A stretch of 64,000 nucleotides of DNA from Flavisphingomonas formosensis. Lineage in GTDB: Bacteria; Pseudomonadota; Alphaproteobacteria; Sphingomonadales; Sphingomonadaceae. The notes under the pieces were generated by a model. That model worked only from the letters and a program-made list of their open reading frames with translations, was not told where the DNA came from and searched no databases. Location of the stretch: the NCBI RefSeq assembly GCF_009755815.1, contig NZ_WRPK01000003.1, forward strand, positions 248,001 to 312,000. The letters are read 5' to 3'. The position numbers and the translations under genes are program-made. The stretch's first letter is position 1; each line of letters begins with the position of its first letter. Below, piece by piece: positions 26,004 through 34,928 of the stretch.

Positions 26004-27626
26004 ATGACCCAGACGATGATGCCGTCGCTTTCCCGCTACGATGCGATCGTCGTCGGGGCCGGGCATAATGGGCTGACCGCAACGGCCTATCTCGCGCGTG
26101 CCGGCCTCAAGGTGTTGACGCTGGAAAGGCGCGAGATCATCGGCGGTGCCTGCGTGACCGAGGAAGTGATCCCCGGCCATCGCGTGTCCTTCACCTCCTA
26201 TTTCGCCTCGATGCTGATGCCGACGGTGATCCGGGATCTGGAGCTCGCGAAATATGGGCTGCGGATGGTCGGCAGCGATCCGCTGATCACGGTTGCGCTG
26301 GGCAAGGGCGAGATCATCCGCTGGTGGGCGGACCCCGAACGTGCGGCAGCGGAGATACGGACATGGTCCGTGCGGGATGCGGACGCATTTCTGCGCGTCG
26401 ATCGCGAGTTGAAGGCGCTCGCTGCCTATCTCCAACCCTTCTTTCTGGAACCGCCGCCCGATCTCGCGGCGCGAGGCTTCGATCGGATCCGCGAGGCAGG
26501 TCGCCTGATCAAGCGGTTCCGCCGGCTAAGGGGGCGCGAGGTTGCGCAACTCGTCACCTTCCTGACCGGCAGCCTCGGCGAATATCTCGACCGGCACTTC
26601 GAAAGCGATGGCGTCAAGCGCATGTTCCTGGCCAACAACGTCTATGGCAAGCATGGCGGGCCTTACGAGCCGGGTTCTGCGGTCGGCCTGTTGTTCCACC
26701 TGCTATCCGGCGGCGACGATGCCGTGCAGGGCTATTCCGGCCATGTCATCGGCGGCATGGGTGCGATCACGCAGGCGCTCGCAGCGAGTGCGCGCGATCA
26801 TGGTGCGGAGATCGTTGCCGACATGCCGGTCGCCTCTATCAAGGTGGAGGCGGGCAAGGCGCGCGGGGTCGTGCTGGCCGACGGGCGGGAGATCGCCGCA
26901 GACGTCGTGCTCTCCAACGCCGATCCCAAACGCACTTTCCTCAGCCTTGTCGATCAGGCCGTGTTGCCCGAGGATTTCCGGCGCGACATTGCGGCGATCA
27001 AGATGGCCGGTCCTTCGGCCAAGCTCAATCTGGCGTTGACGCGTGAGCCGACGGTGATCGGCCGCCCGTCAGGCGCGGATGCGAAGGAGCGATCTCTCTT
27101 CACCATCGTGCCCACTCTGGAAGAGGCGCAACGTTGTGCCGACATCGCGCGGTTCGGGGAGATACCGGACAGGCTCTGGATCGATTGCGTGATCCCCAGC
27201 CTGGTCGACGACACGCTCTGCCCGCCCGGCAAGGCGATGATGACCTGCTTCATCCAATATGTACCTTATGCGCTTCGCGAGGGCACGTGGGACGAGAAGC
27301 GGGAGGCCTTTGCCGATTCGATCGTCAGACAGATCGCCGTCCATATGCCGGACCTGCCCGAATTGATCGAGGGACGGGTGGTGCTCACCCCACTCGATCT
27401 CGAGCGCACCTACGGGCTCACGGAAGGCAATATCTTCCATGGCGATCTGCATCTCGGGCAGCTTTTCTCGATGCGTCCCGTGCCGGCCTTTTCTCAATAT
27501 CGCACGCCTGTGAGCGGGCTTTATCTATGCGGTGCCGGCGCGCATCCCGGAGGGGGCGTGACGGGTGCGCCGGGGCATAATGCCGCTATGCAGGTGCTGA
27601 AAGATCGCAAGCGGGGAAAGGGATGA
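26004..27626 (+). CDS. FAD-dependent oxidoreductase, phytoene-desaturase / PYROXD2 type
   Basis: The 540-residue protein has an N-terminal dinucleotide fold (AIVVGAGHNGLTATAYLARAG) and the C-terminal family motif GLYLCGAGAHPGGGVTGAPGHNAA. It belongs to the PYROXD2 branch, not to carotenoid desaturases proper, because no crt genes are near. Its substrate is unknown. It is divergent from the Rieske-soxBDAG operon across 89 bases, so the two may share control. The start at 26004 follows GGAGG with 11 bases spacing. Confidence 0.85.
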   Translation: MTQTMMPSLSRYDAIVVGAGHNGLTATAYLARAGLKVLTLERREIIGGACVTEEVIPGHRVSFTSYFASMLMPTVIRDLELAKYGLRMVGSDPLITVALGKGEIIRWWADPERAAAEIRTWSVRDADAFLRVDRELKALAAYLQPFFLEPPPDLAARGFDRIREAGRLIKRFRRLRGREVAQLVTFLTGSLGEYLDRHFESDGVKRMFLANNVYGKHGGPYEPGSAVGLLFHLLSGGDDAVQGYSGHVIGGMGAITQALAASARDHGAEIVADMPVASIKVEAGKARGVVLADGREIAADVVLSNADPKRTFLSLVDQAVLPEDFRRDIAAIKMAGPSAKLNLALTREPTVIGRPSGADAKERSLFTIVPTLEEAQRCADIARFGEIPDRLWIDCVIPSLVDDTLCPPGKAMMTCFIQYVPYALREGTWDEKREAFADSIVRQIAVHMPDLPELIEGRVVLTPLDLERTYGLTEGNIFHGDLHLGQLFSMRPVPAFSQYRTPVSGLYLCGAGAHPGGGVTGAPGHNAAMQVLKDRKRGKG

Positions 27627-27724
27627 GAGTGGGCAGAAGATCACTCCTCGCTTGGAAGGGAGCAGTCCGTGCGGGGAGGCGCTACCTGGGCTTGGTGCGT
27701 CCCTCCAGAGGCTGGAAGTAGATC

Positions 27725-29140
27725 ATGGCCGGCGGACATGCCGCTCATCCGCCCAAGGTTATGGGTGTCGCGGATCTTGCGCTCTTCTACATCGTCACCG
27801 GCGTCAGCCTGCGTTGGATCGCCACGGCGGCTGCCGCAGGCCCGAGCTCGATCCTGATTTGGATCGGCGCCTTCTTTTTCTTCTATCTCCCGCTCACCTT
27901 CGCAGTGGTGGAGCTGTCCTCTCGCTATCCGCAGGAGGGTGGCCTCTATGTCTGGGTGCGTGAAGCCTTCGGGCCCTTTGCAGGCTTCATGGCAGGCTGG
28001 AGCTATTTCACGTCGAACCTGCCCTATTTCCCCAGCGTCTTCTATTTCGATGCCGGAAATGCCCTCTTCATCGGCGGCGAGCGCTGGCAGCATCTGCACG
28101 ACAGCCCGGCCTTCTTCATGATCTTCGCGCTGGTCGCGCTGGCGGGGATCACCGCGCTCAACATCGTCGGCCTCAGATGGGGCAAGTGGATGCACAATAT
28201 CGGGGCGATCGGCATGTGGCTGCCGGCGGCGATCGTGATCGTCCTCGGCGGCCTGTCCTGGTGGCATTTCGGATCGGCGACGGAGTTCAGCGCGCACACG
28301 ATGACGCCGCATTTCGATCTGGGACACATGATCTTCTGGTCGGCGCTGTTCTTCGCCTTCTCGGGACCGGAGGCCGCGTCGTTCATGTCCGGAGAGATCA
28401 AGGACGCGTGACGCACCATCCCGCGCGCACTGCCGATCGCCGGTGCTGTGGTGGTCGCCTGCTATCTGCTCGGCACGATCGCGGTGCTCTTGGCCATGCC
28501 GGCAAATCAGGTGAACACACTGCAGGGGCTGGTGCAGGCCGGGGCCGTTGCCGCCGAACGGCTCCACGCCGGCTGGCTGATCGTTCCTCTGGCGCTGCTC
28601 ATCACGATCGGCAATCTCGGGGCGGCTAGCGGGTTTCTCGCGGCGTGCGCGCGTATTCCCTTCGTCGTCGGCGTCGATCGCATGCTGCCTGCCGCATTCG
28701 GCCGCACGCATCCCAAATGGGGCTCGCCCTATATCGCGCTTTTGCTGCAGGGCGGGCTCGGTGCGCTGTTCGTAATCCTCGGCCAGGCTGGCACCGGCGT
28801 GAAGGGCGCCTATGACGTGCTCGTCAGCATGGGAATCATCGCCCTGTTCCTGCCCTTCGTCGGCGTGTTCCTGGCGCTCATCACGGTCCAGCGCAAGCCG
28901 GCCGGCCCGGAGGTGCAGCGGCCGCCGGGTGGCAAGCCGGTGTCGATACTGATCGGCTGTATCGGCCTGACCACCACCTGCGTCGGTATCGTCTTGGCTT
29001 GCTTCCCCGCGGCTGACGAGCCCAACAAGCTTCTGGCGGTGATCAAGATCGTCGGACTCACCGGAATGCTGCTCGGCACCGGCTGGCTGGTCTATACCCT
29101 CGGCACGCGTCAGGCGCGTCGACAGCGCCGGTCATCGTAA
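27725..29140 (+). pseudogene. APC-family amino-acid permease interrupted by an in-frame TGA
   Basis: Read as one frame, this gives a 471-codon amino acid / polyamine / organocation transporter with about 12 membrane segments. The frame is broken by TGA at 28409-28411. Before it the protein reads FFAFSGPEAASFMSGEIKDA, and directly after it RTIPRALPIAG, so the homologous stretch G-E-I-K-x-x-R-R-T-I-P-R-A is restored if the TGA was CGA (Arg). No length change is needed. The N-terminal 228 codons would encode a truncated permease; the C-terminal part could only start internally (GTG near 28448). A sequencing error is the main alternative. It sits in the betaine/sarcosine cluster and was probably its importer. 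Confidence 0.85.
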
Positions 29141-29202
29141 CGAGGGCGAAAAGAACAAGCAGAAGGCTTCGACAAGTCTCATCCGGCCGCTATGGAGAAG
29201 GC

Positions 29203-29823
29203 ATGGATGTAGAGTTGATCGCAAAGCCGCGTCCCCGGGCGCGGCGTCAGTCACCGGTGGTGCGTCGACAGGATCTTGTCGCCGTGACCGTCCGATGTCT
29301 TGCCCGCTATGGTGCGCGCGGAACGACAGGGCGGGCGATATGTCGCGAGGCCGGCGTGTCCCATGGTTTGCTGCGCCACTATTTCGACAATCCCGACAAT
29401 CTGTTGCTCGAGACATATCAGCAGCTTTGCGATGATTTCCTTCATCGCTTCGAAACCGAGCTTCTGCCCGAACCGGCCGATCCCTGGCGGGCTCTGGAGC
29501 GCTTCTTCATCATCGCTTTTTCCGAGGAATGGGCGAGCAGCGAACAACTCGGCGCCTGGACTGCCTTTTGGGGACTCGTCTCGAGCGGTGGAGAGTTCGC
29601 GCGGGTTAGCGACCGATTCAACGCTGACCTGCGGCTTGTGCTCGAACGAGCCGCGCGGCGGCTGCCCGCGCCGAGCGACATGTCGATGGCAGATGCGATT
29701 TCGATCCTCTCGGCGGTGATGGACGGGCTCTGGCTGGAATATTGCCTTTCGGCCGTGCGAACGCCGCGTGAGCGGGCGGTGGCGCTGTGCAATGCCACGG
29801 CAAGGAGGCTTTTCGCCGGATAA
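29203..29823 (+). CDS. TetR-family regulator, BetI-like
   Basis: The 206-residue protein has an N-terminal TetR helix-turn-helix (about 20-65) with RRQDLVAVTVRCLARYG and AGVSHGLLRHYFDNPDNLL. The H-Y-F and the S-H-G-L recognition helix resemble BetI, the choline-responsive repressor. The C-terminal domain is a ligand-binding helical bundle. It likely controls the neighbouring Rieske/sarcosine genes, an inference from position and similarity. The start follows GGAGAAGG. A TIM-barrel gene follows 23 bases later. Confidence 0.82.
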   Translation: MDVELIAKPRPRARRQSPVVRRQDLVAVTVRCLARYGARGTTGRAICREAGVSHGLLRHYFDNPDNLLLETYQQLCDDFLHRFETELLPEPADPWRALERFFIIAFSEEWASSEQLGAWTAFWGLVSSGGEFARVSDRFNADLRLVLERAARRLPAPSDMSMADAISILSAVMDGLWLEYCLSAVRTPRERAVALCNATARRLFAG

Positions 29824-29846
29824 GGCAGCGAGGGGAGAGGGGGCCG

Positions 29847-30710
29847 ATGGAGAATAGCCAGAAACTGGGCCTGTGCTGGGGCAGCGTTCCCGGCGGCACG
29901 TTGATCGATATCGCGACGAGCGGCGCCGCCAACGGCTTCGCATGCATCACCATCACGCCTGGCCATTATATCGACGCGCGTGCAGCCGGGCTCGGCGACG
30001 GCGAAATTCGCGCGCGCCTGAGCGATCTCGGCATCCGGGTCAGCGTCATCGATCCGCTGATCGGGGTTCTGCCCGGCACGCCAGCACCCGGCGAGGTCGA
30101 TCCGTCGATGCGCCGCTTCTTCACCTACAGCGAGGAGGATTGCCGCCGTGCCGCGGCTGGAGTCGAGGCTCCGACGATCAACCTCGCCCATTTTCTGGGC
30201 CGTCCGATCGAGACCGCCGCGCTGCAGGACAAGGTGGGCGAGATTGCAGGACGCAACCGGGATGCGGGTTTCTCCACGACCCTTGAATTCATCCCGGGCA
30301 CCGGCGTTCCGAACCTGGCCACGGCGCTTTCGATCGTGGCCGACATTCCGCATGCGGGCATCATGTTCGATACATGGCATTTCGCCCGATCGGACGGCAC
30401 GCTGGATGAGCTCGTCGCCCTGCCGCCGCACGCGATCGGCGGCATGCAGATCAGTGACCGTATCCCGCCAGCGCCCGGCGAGCCATATGTGCCGATGGCC
30501 GGTCGCCTGTGTCCGGGCGAAGGCGAATTGCCGCTGGCCACGATGCTTGCGCTCATCGAGAAAAGCTCGCCGGGCCTCGATATTTGCCTGGAGGTGTTCA
30601 GCGAGGAGCTGAAGGCGATGGGTTGGGGCGCCGCGGGTGCGCGCATGGCGCGGACCGGCCGGGCCGCGCTCGCTTCCGCCGCGCGGGAGCTTGCACATGA
30701 TGTTGCGTGA
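29847..30710 (+). CDS. TIM-barrel protein, sugar phosphate isomerase/epimerase family
   Basis: The 287-residue protein shows the xylose-isomerase-like TIM-barrel pattern, with TLEFIPGTGVPNL (Glu ligand), GIMFDTWHFARSDG (Asp and His ligands), GGMQISDR and LCPGEGELP. These are the metal-site strands of this fold. Its substrate is unknown; related proteins act on inositols, hydroxypyruvate or keto-sugars. The start follows GGGGAGAGGGGG. Its end overlaps the SDR gene by 14 bases, indicating coupling. Confidence 0.8.
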   Translation: MENSQKLGLCWGSVPGGTLIDIATSGAANGFACITITPGHYIDARAAGLGDGEIRARLSDLGIRVSVIDPLIGVLPGTPAPGEVDPSMRRFFTYSEEDCRRAAAGVEAPTINLAHFLGRPIETAALQDKVGEIAGRNRDAGFSTTLEFIPGTGVPNLATALSIVADIPHAGIMFDTWHFARSDGTLDELVALPPHAIGGMQISDRIPPAPGEPYVPMAGRLCPGEGELPLATMLALIEKSSPGLDICLEVFSEELKAMGWGAAGARMARTGRAALASAARELAHDVA

Positions 30711-31479
30711 CAAGGTGATCTTCGTCTCGGGTGTCGGGCCCGGGCTCGGAATCCAGCTCGGCCGCGCCGCTGTGCGGGAGGGCGCGCGGGTGGTGCTTGC
30801 CGCTCGTTCGATCGAGCGGGTCGAAGCCATGGCGGCGCAGCTTCGTGCGGAAGGCGCCGAGGCCATTGCGGCCCGCGTCGACGTAGCGCGGGAGGAAGAG
30901 TGCGCGGCAGCGGCCGAGGTGGCCTCGTCCACCTTCGGCCGTATCGACGGGCTCGTGAACAGCGCGCGTCTGCGCGGCCCGATGAGGTCGCTGGAGGATA
31001 TTCCCATCGAGGCCTGGAGCGCCAATTACGATGTAACCTGTCTCGGTGCCCTGCGCATGACGCGTGCGGTGCTTCCGGCGATGAAGGCCGCAGGCGGCGG
31101 CTCGATCGTCAATGTCGGCACCATCTCGCAGGTTCGTCCCTATCCGGGTGAAGCGGACTATGCGACCGCCAAGACGGCGCTGGGCGGCCTCACCCGCTAT
31201 CTCGCCAAGGAACTCGGTGGCCATGGCGTCCGCGTGAACTGCACGCGCATGGGCTATATGTGGGGCCCTTCGATCGAACGATTCTTCCGCACGCGCTCGG
31301 AACGGGAGGGGCGGCCGGCAGAGGAACTCGTCGATGAGGTCGCGAGGAGCTTTCCGCTCGGCGTCATCCCGACCGACGCGCAATGCGCCAATGCGGTGCT
31401 TTTCCTCCTCTCGGACCTCGCCGGCGCGATCACCGGCGCCAGCCTGGATGTGAATGGCGGCGAATGGATGACGCCCTGA
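30697..31479 (+). CDS. Short-chain dehydrogenase/reductase
   Basis: The 260-residue protein has the SDR cofactor motif SGVGPGLG (G12-G18 region), a catalytic Ser in GTISQ (S144), and Y155 and K159 in YATAK. The usual N-N-A-G segment is replaced by NSARLRG, which removes the structural Asn-Ala-Gly turn. It ends SLDVNGGEWMTP. The start at 30697 follows GGGAG; a second ATG is next to it. The gene overlaps the TIM-barrel gene and ends the plus-strand run from the TetR gene. The substrate is unknown. Confidence 0.85.
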   Translation: MMLRDKVIFVSGVGPGLGIQLGRAAVREGARVVLAARSIERVEAMAAQLRAEGAEAIAARVDVAREEECAAAAEVASSTFGRIDGLVNSARLRGPMRSLEDIPIEAWSANYDVTCLGALRMTRAVLPAMKAAGGGSIVNVGTISQVRPYPGEADYATAKTALGGLTRYLAKELGGHGVRVNCTRMGYMWGPSIERFFRTRSEREGRPAEELVDEVARSFPLGVIPTDAQCANAVLFLLSDLAGAITGASLDVNGGEWMTP

Positions 31480-31492
31480 GGCAGAATTTCCT

Positions 31493-31511
31493 CGTTACAT
31501 GTACAGTAACG
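31493..31511. promoter_or_regulatory. Dyad CGTTAC-N7-GTAACG upstream of the RTX gene
   Basis: A perfect 6-bp inverted repeat with a 7-base spacer lies 13 bases after the SDR stop and about 165 bases before the RTX start. It has the form of a dimeric repressor site, but the regulator is unknown. Confidence 0.4.
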
Positions 31512-31658
31512 ATTACAGGAAGTTCTTGCGCAAAACTTGATATATGTTGTGAGTATTGCCGGCCCGCTGTAGACGAGCAGCTGCCTATTGCATCGATCGT
31601 TCGCGGCGGGCGGCGGTAACGAGCTGGGCAGAGGCGGTTCGTCGCGAACCGTCCGGCA

Positions 31659-31669
31659 GGGGGGGGGGG
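31659..31669 (+). repeat. 11-base poly-G tract before the RTX start codon
   Basis: Eleven consecutive G bases end 6 bases before the ATG of the RTX gene. A G-run of this length is prone to slippage and overlaps the ribosome-binding region. Confidence 0.9.
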
Positions 31670-31675
31670 CAGGAT

Positions 31676-33796
31676 ATGGCGACGGTCATCGGGAGCACCG
31701 GCAACGACGTGTTGGACGGCAACGGTGTCGATACGATTTCCTATGTGAATGCGACGGCAGGCGTGACGGTCAGACTGCTGCTGCAGGGCGATCCGCAGGA
31801 TACGATCGGCGGCGGTATCGATACGCTGACCAATTTCGCGAACATCAGCGGTTCCGCCTTCGACGATACGCTGATCGGCGATGCCGGCGACAATATTCTC
31901 ACCGGTGTGCTCGGTGACGATTATCTCGATGGCGGCAACGGCAACGACACAGCCTTCTACGCGAATTCGGCAAGCGCAGTGAGCGTGAGCCTGGCGATCG
32001 GCGGCCCGCAGGATACGCATGGCGCCGGCGTCGATACGCTGGTCCATATCGAGAATCTTACCGGTTCGCTGTTCGATGATGTCCTGACCGGTGACGACGG
32101 GGACAATATCATCGATGGCGGTGCGGCCGGCCGGGACACGGTGTCGGGTGGCCTCGGCAACGACACGCTGATCGGCGGCAGCGGCGTAGACACCGCAGAC
32201 TATGCCTACGCACTCGGCGGCGTGACCGTGGATCTCTCGCTTGCCGACTTCCAGCAGGTGCAGCTCGGCGAGAGCGACAAGCTGGTCGGCATCGAGTCGC
32301 TCATCGGTTCGTCGCACGACGACGTCCTGACCGGCAGCGCCGGTGCGAACTCGCTGTTCGGCGGCGATGGCGACGATCTGTTGAACGGCGGCGGCAGCAA
32401 CGACGTTATCGACGGCGGCGCCGGTATCGATACCATCGATTATAGCGGCAGCGCCGATGCGATGCGCGTTGATCTTTCGATCACCGTTTCGCAGCGGATC
32501 AGCGCCTCCAACGGCAATGATGCGATCACCAATGTCGAGAATGTGATCGGTGGCGACTATGCCGACAGGATCACCGGCGATGTCCATGACAACAGCCTCT
32601 ACGGCGGCATGGGCGACGATATTCTCGACGGCGGCCTGGGCACCAACTTGCTCGACGGGGGCATCGGCTATGACACCGTCCAGTTCGCCACGGCCGCATC
32701 GGGCGTCGTCGTCGATCTCGTCAATGGGGCCGTGACGGGCGGCCATACGGATACGCTGGTCTCGATCGAGAATGTTACCGGTACGGCCTTCGACGATGTC
32801 ATCACGGGCAACGCCGACGCCAATCATCTGGTCGGCGGCGCGGGCAGCGACTGGATCGACGCCGGGCTGGGCGATGACGTGCTGGATGGCGGCGCAGGCA
32901 TCGACACGCTCAGCTTCGCTTCCAACCCGACTTCGGCGATCGTCGATCTCAGCCTTATCACACAGCAGGATACTGGCGCGGGGTACGACACATTCCGTGG
33001 ATTCGAGAATATCGTGGGCACCGATTATGAGGATTATCTCAGCGGTAACACCGTTGCGAACGTCATCCATGGTGGCGGCGGACAGGATCTGGTCGACGGC
33101 GCGGGCGGCAATGACGCGCTGTACGGGGATGCCGGTGATGATGTGCTGTTCGGCAACATCGGCAATGACCTCCTCTACGGCGGCGACGGCGACGACGTGC
33201 TGGCCGGATACTCCGGCAATGACCAGCTTTTCGGCGGCGATGGCAGCGATACGGTCAGCTATTTGATGATGGGCGGCCGCGCGGTGGTCGATCTTTCGAT
33301 CACCACTCAGCAAAATACCGTGAGTGCCGGTTATGATACGCTGGTCGGCATCGAGAATCTGGTCGGCACCATTTTCGACGATCGGCTCACCGGTGATGCG
33401 GGAGACAATCATCTGGCCGGTTCTTTGGGCTCCGATATCCTGACCGGCGGCGGCGGCGCCGACACCTTCGTCTATCAGACCGAATTTGACAGTACCGTTT
33501 GCGGCTGCTTCGGAACCGATCTGGTCACCGATTTCTCGGCCAACGACATTCTCGATCTCACCGCGATCGATGCCGATAGCAGCACGGTGGACGACGGCGA
33601 TCCTGCGAGCGGCACCAACGAGGCCTTTCACATCGTTTCCGCGTTCACCGGGGCCGCGGGTGAAATTGCTCTCAGCTATGACGCGGCCACGAACAGCACT
33701 ACCCTGGCTGGCGATACGGACGGCGACGGTTATGGCGATTTCGGCATCGTCTTCAAAGGCGATATCACTGCGTTGACGGCCAATATCCTGTTGTGA
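31676..33796 (+). CDS. Large RTX / hemolysin-type calcium-binding secreted protein
   Basis: The 706-residue protein is made of seven tandem modules of roughly 70-100 residues. Each starts like G-x-D-T-x-x-Y/F, continues with V-D-L-S, D-T-L-x-x-I-E-N, G-S/T-x-F-D-D-x-L-T-G and ends in RTX nonapeptides such as GGSGVDT, GGAGIDT and GDDVLDGG. These repeats bind calcium in a beta-roll after export. The last 110 residues (GADTFVYQTEFDS to ITALTANILL) resemble the C-terminal region of serralysin-type proteins recognised by type I secretion. There is no N-terminal signal peptide. No HlyB/HlyD partner is close. No peptidase or lipase domain is visible, so it may be structural or adhesive. The start at 31676 follows AGGAT and the G tract. 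Confidence 0.85.
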   Translation: MATVIGSTGNDVLDGNGVDTISYVNATAGVTVRLLLQGDPQDTIGGGIDTLTNFANISGSAFDDTLIGDAGDNILTGVLGDDYLDGGNGNDTAFYANSASAVSVSLAIGGPQDTHGAGVDTLVHIENLTGSLFDDVLTGDDGDNIIDGGAAGRDTVSGGLGNDTLIGGSGVDTADYAYALGGVTVDLSLADFQQVQLGESDKLVGIESLIGSSHDDVLTGSAGANSLFGGDGDDLLNGGGSNDVIDGGAGIDTIDYSGSADAMRVDLSITVSQRISASNGNDAITNVENVIGGDYADRITGDVHDNSLYGGMGDDILDGGLGTNLLDGGIGYDTVQFATAASGVVVDLVNGAVTGGHTDTLVSIENVTGTAFDDVITGNADANHLVGGAGSDWIDAGLGDDVLDGGAGIDTLSFASNPTSAIVDLSLITQQDTGAGYDTFRGFENIVGTDYEDYLSGNTVANVIHGGGGQDLVDGAGGNDALYGDAGDDVLFGNIGNDLLYGGDGDDVLAGYSGNDQLFGGDGSDTVSYLMMGGRAVVDLSITTQQNTVSAGYDTLVGIENLVGTIFDDRLTGDAGDNHLAGSLGSDILTGGGGADTFVYQTEFDSTVCGCFGTDLVTDFSANDILDLTAIDADSSTVDDGDPASGTNEAFHIVSAFTGAAGEIALSYDAATNSTTLAGDTDGDGYGDFGIVFKGDITALTANILL

Positions 33797-34472
33797 CCCG
33801 ATCCTGACAAAAAAGCCGCGGACGGATCCGGAACACGCCCGCGGCTTTGCACGCATTGGCTGTTTCGGCGATCCTATGGTCGGCGACGTGCATCAGGCGC
33901 TGCAAGGGCAGGGACGTCCGGTACGGATCGCCGATCAGCACATCGATGCCAGCGTCGAGACAACGGTCGAGATAGGAGATCACGCGCATGGCAAGCGCCG
34001 CTTCGTAGAAGAGGTCGCCCACGAGCACCACATCCACCGGCAGGGGGCGGTCGTCGAGTATGTCCGCGTGCAGAATGTTCGCCTGCGCGCGGTTGGCGGC
34101 CAAATTGAGCCGCATTGCGACGATCGCATTGCGATCCGTCTCCGCCGCCGTGACTGCGGCGGCACCGGCCTGGCAGGCGGCGATGGCGACGAGGCCGGAT
34201 CCTGCCCCGAGATCGAGGATCCGTCGTCCGCTGACGAGGGTAGAATGATCGAGGACGTGGCGGGCGAGTGCAAGTCCGCCGCCCCAGTGATGCGCCCAAT
34301 AGGGAGCTTCCTGGTTTCTCGCATCGGGTTGCTGCGCAAGGAAGCGGCTGAGGCCGCTGGTAGGGACGGCCTTGTGCAGATGGATCTCGCCGATGCCCGG
34401 TACGGGCAGCAGTGGCAATCTCGCGCGAATGAAGTCGGCGAGGGCGATATCGGATCCCGCGGCGGTCGGCAT
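33765..34472 (-). CDS. Class I SAM methyltransferase, ETFB-lysine methyltransferase-like
   Basis: The 235-residue protein has a Rossmann methyltransferase core with ILDLGAGSGLVAIAA (SAM loop), and the pre-core segment APYWAHHWGGGLALARHVLD. This is typical of the ETFB / eEF1A lysine methyltransferase group. VVLVGDLFYE stands in for the catalytic post-motif. It may methylate a protein lysine; the target is inferred only from family. The C-terminal about 27 residues (after AGVFRI) look added: the frame reads through a hairpin with a T6 tract and 32 bases into the antisense of the RTX gene before stopping. The original stop may have been lost. Confidence 0.75.
   Translation of the reverse strand: MPTAAGSDIALADFIRARLPLLPVPGIGEIHLHKAVPTSGLSRFLAQQPDARNQEAPYWAHHWGGGLALARHVLDHSTLVSGRRILDLGAGSGLVAIAACQAGAAAVTAAETDRNAIVAMRLNLAANRAQANILHADILDDRPLPVDVVLVGDLFYEAALAMRVISYLDRCLDAGIDVLIGDPYRTSLPLQRLMHVADHRIAETANACKAAGVFRIRPRLFCQDRVTTGYWPSTQ
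33809..33848 (-). terminator. Terminator lying inside the methyltransferase reading frame
   Basis: A 10-bp stem AAAGCCGCGG / CCGCGGCTTT (33812-33821 with 33839-33848) is followed on the minus strand by TTTTTTG. On the plus strand only TTT follows. It lies 13 bases after the RTX stop and therefore also serves the RTX gene poorly. For the minus-strand gene it sits 44 bases before the annotated stop codon. Confidence 0.75.
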
Positions 34473-34548
34473 GATCCGCTGAACAATAGCGTGTCAGAAC
34501 CGTTTGTGCAGGCAGGACGGGTGGGGGACGTACAGCAGGAGATGGACG

Positions 34549-34845
34549 ATGCCCCGTGGCGACAAGAGCAGCTATACCGACAAGCAGAAACGCAAGGCCG
34601 AGCATATCGGGGAAGGGTATGAGGATCGCGGCGTTCCCGCGAAGGAGGCCGAAAGGCGGGCCTGGGCGACGGTGAACAAGGAAAGCGGCGGCGGCAACAA
34701 GTCCGGCTCGGGCCGTGGCCGGAAGGACACGCATGTCTCTTCCGCCCGCGGTGGACGGGCGCACAAGTCGGGATCGGCGGAGCAGAGGTCCGCCGCGGCA
34801 CGCAAGGGCTGGGTGACGCGGCGCAAAAATGCGGCCAAGGGTTGA
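34549..34845 (+). CDS. Small basic Lys/Arg-rich protein ('plasmid stabilization protein' family)
   Basis: The 98-residue protein starts MPRGDKSSYTDKQKRKAEHI and has the family block ERRAWATVNKESGGGNKSGS. The rest is basic and Gly/Ser-rich, ending SAAARKGWVTRRKNAAKG, as in disordered nucleic-acid-binding proteins. Pipelines often call this family plasmid stabilization protein, but the role is not established and the gene here appears chromosomal. The start at 34549 follows CAGGAGATGGACG. It is divergent from the methyltransferase and 83 bases before the SirB1-like gene. Confidence 0.75.
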   Translation: MPRGDKSSYTDKQKRKAEHIGEGYEDRGVPAKEAERRAWATVNKESGGGNKSGSGRGRKDTHVSSARGGRAHKSGSAEQRSAAARKGWVTRRKNAAKG

Positions 34846-34928
34846 ACTTCGGCCGCGCCAGTCGATCAATTCCTGTCCGGAGCGGATCTGCTCTTGGAGG
34901 ATCGCCTGCTTTGGCCCATTTATGTCGA

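Noticed and set aside
28409-28411. TGA as selenocysteine or programmed read-through
   Set aside because: APC permeases are not selenoproteins, no SECIS-like hairpin follows, and Arg is expected at this site.
31430-33856. 808-codon open frame antisense to the RTX gene
   Set aside because: Its translation is a low-complexity mirror of the RTX repeats (Val/Ile/Ala/Asp-rich) without domain; the plus-strand frame has perfect RTX motifs.
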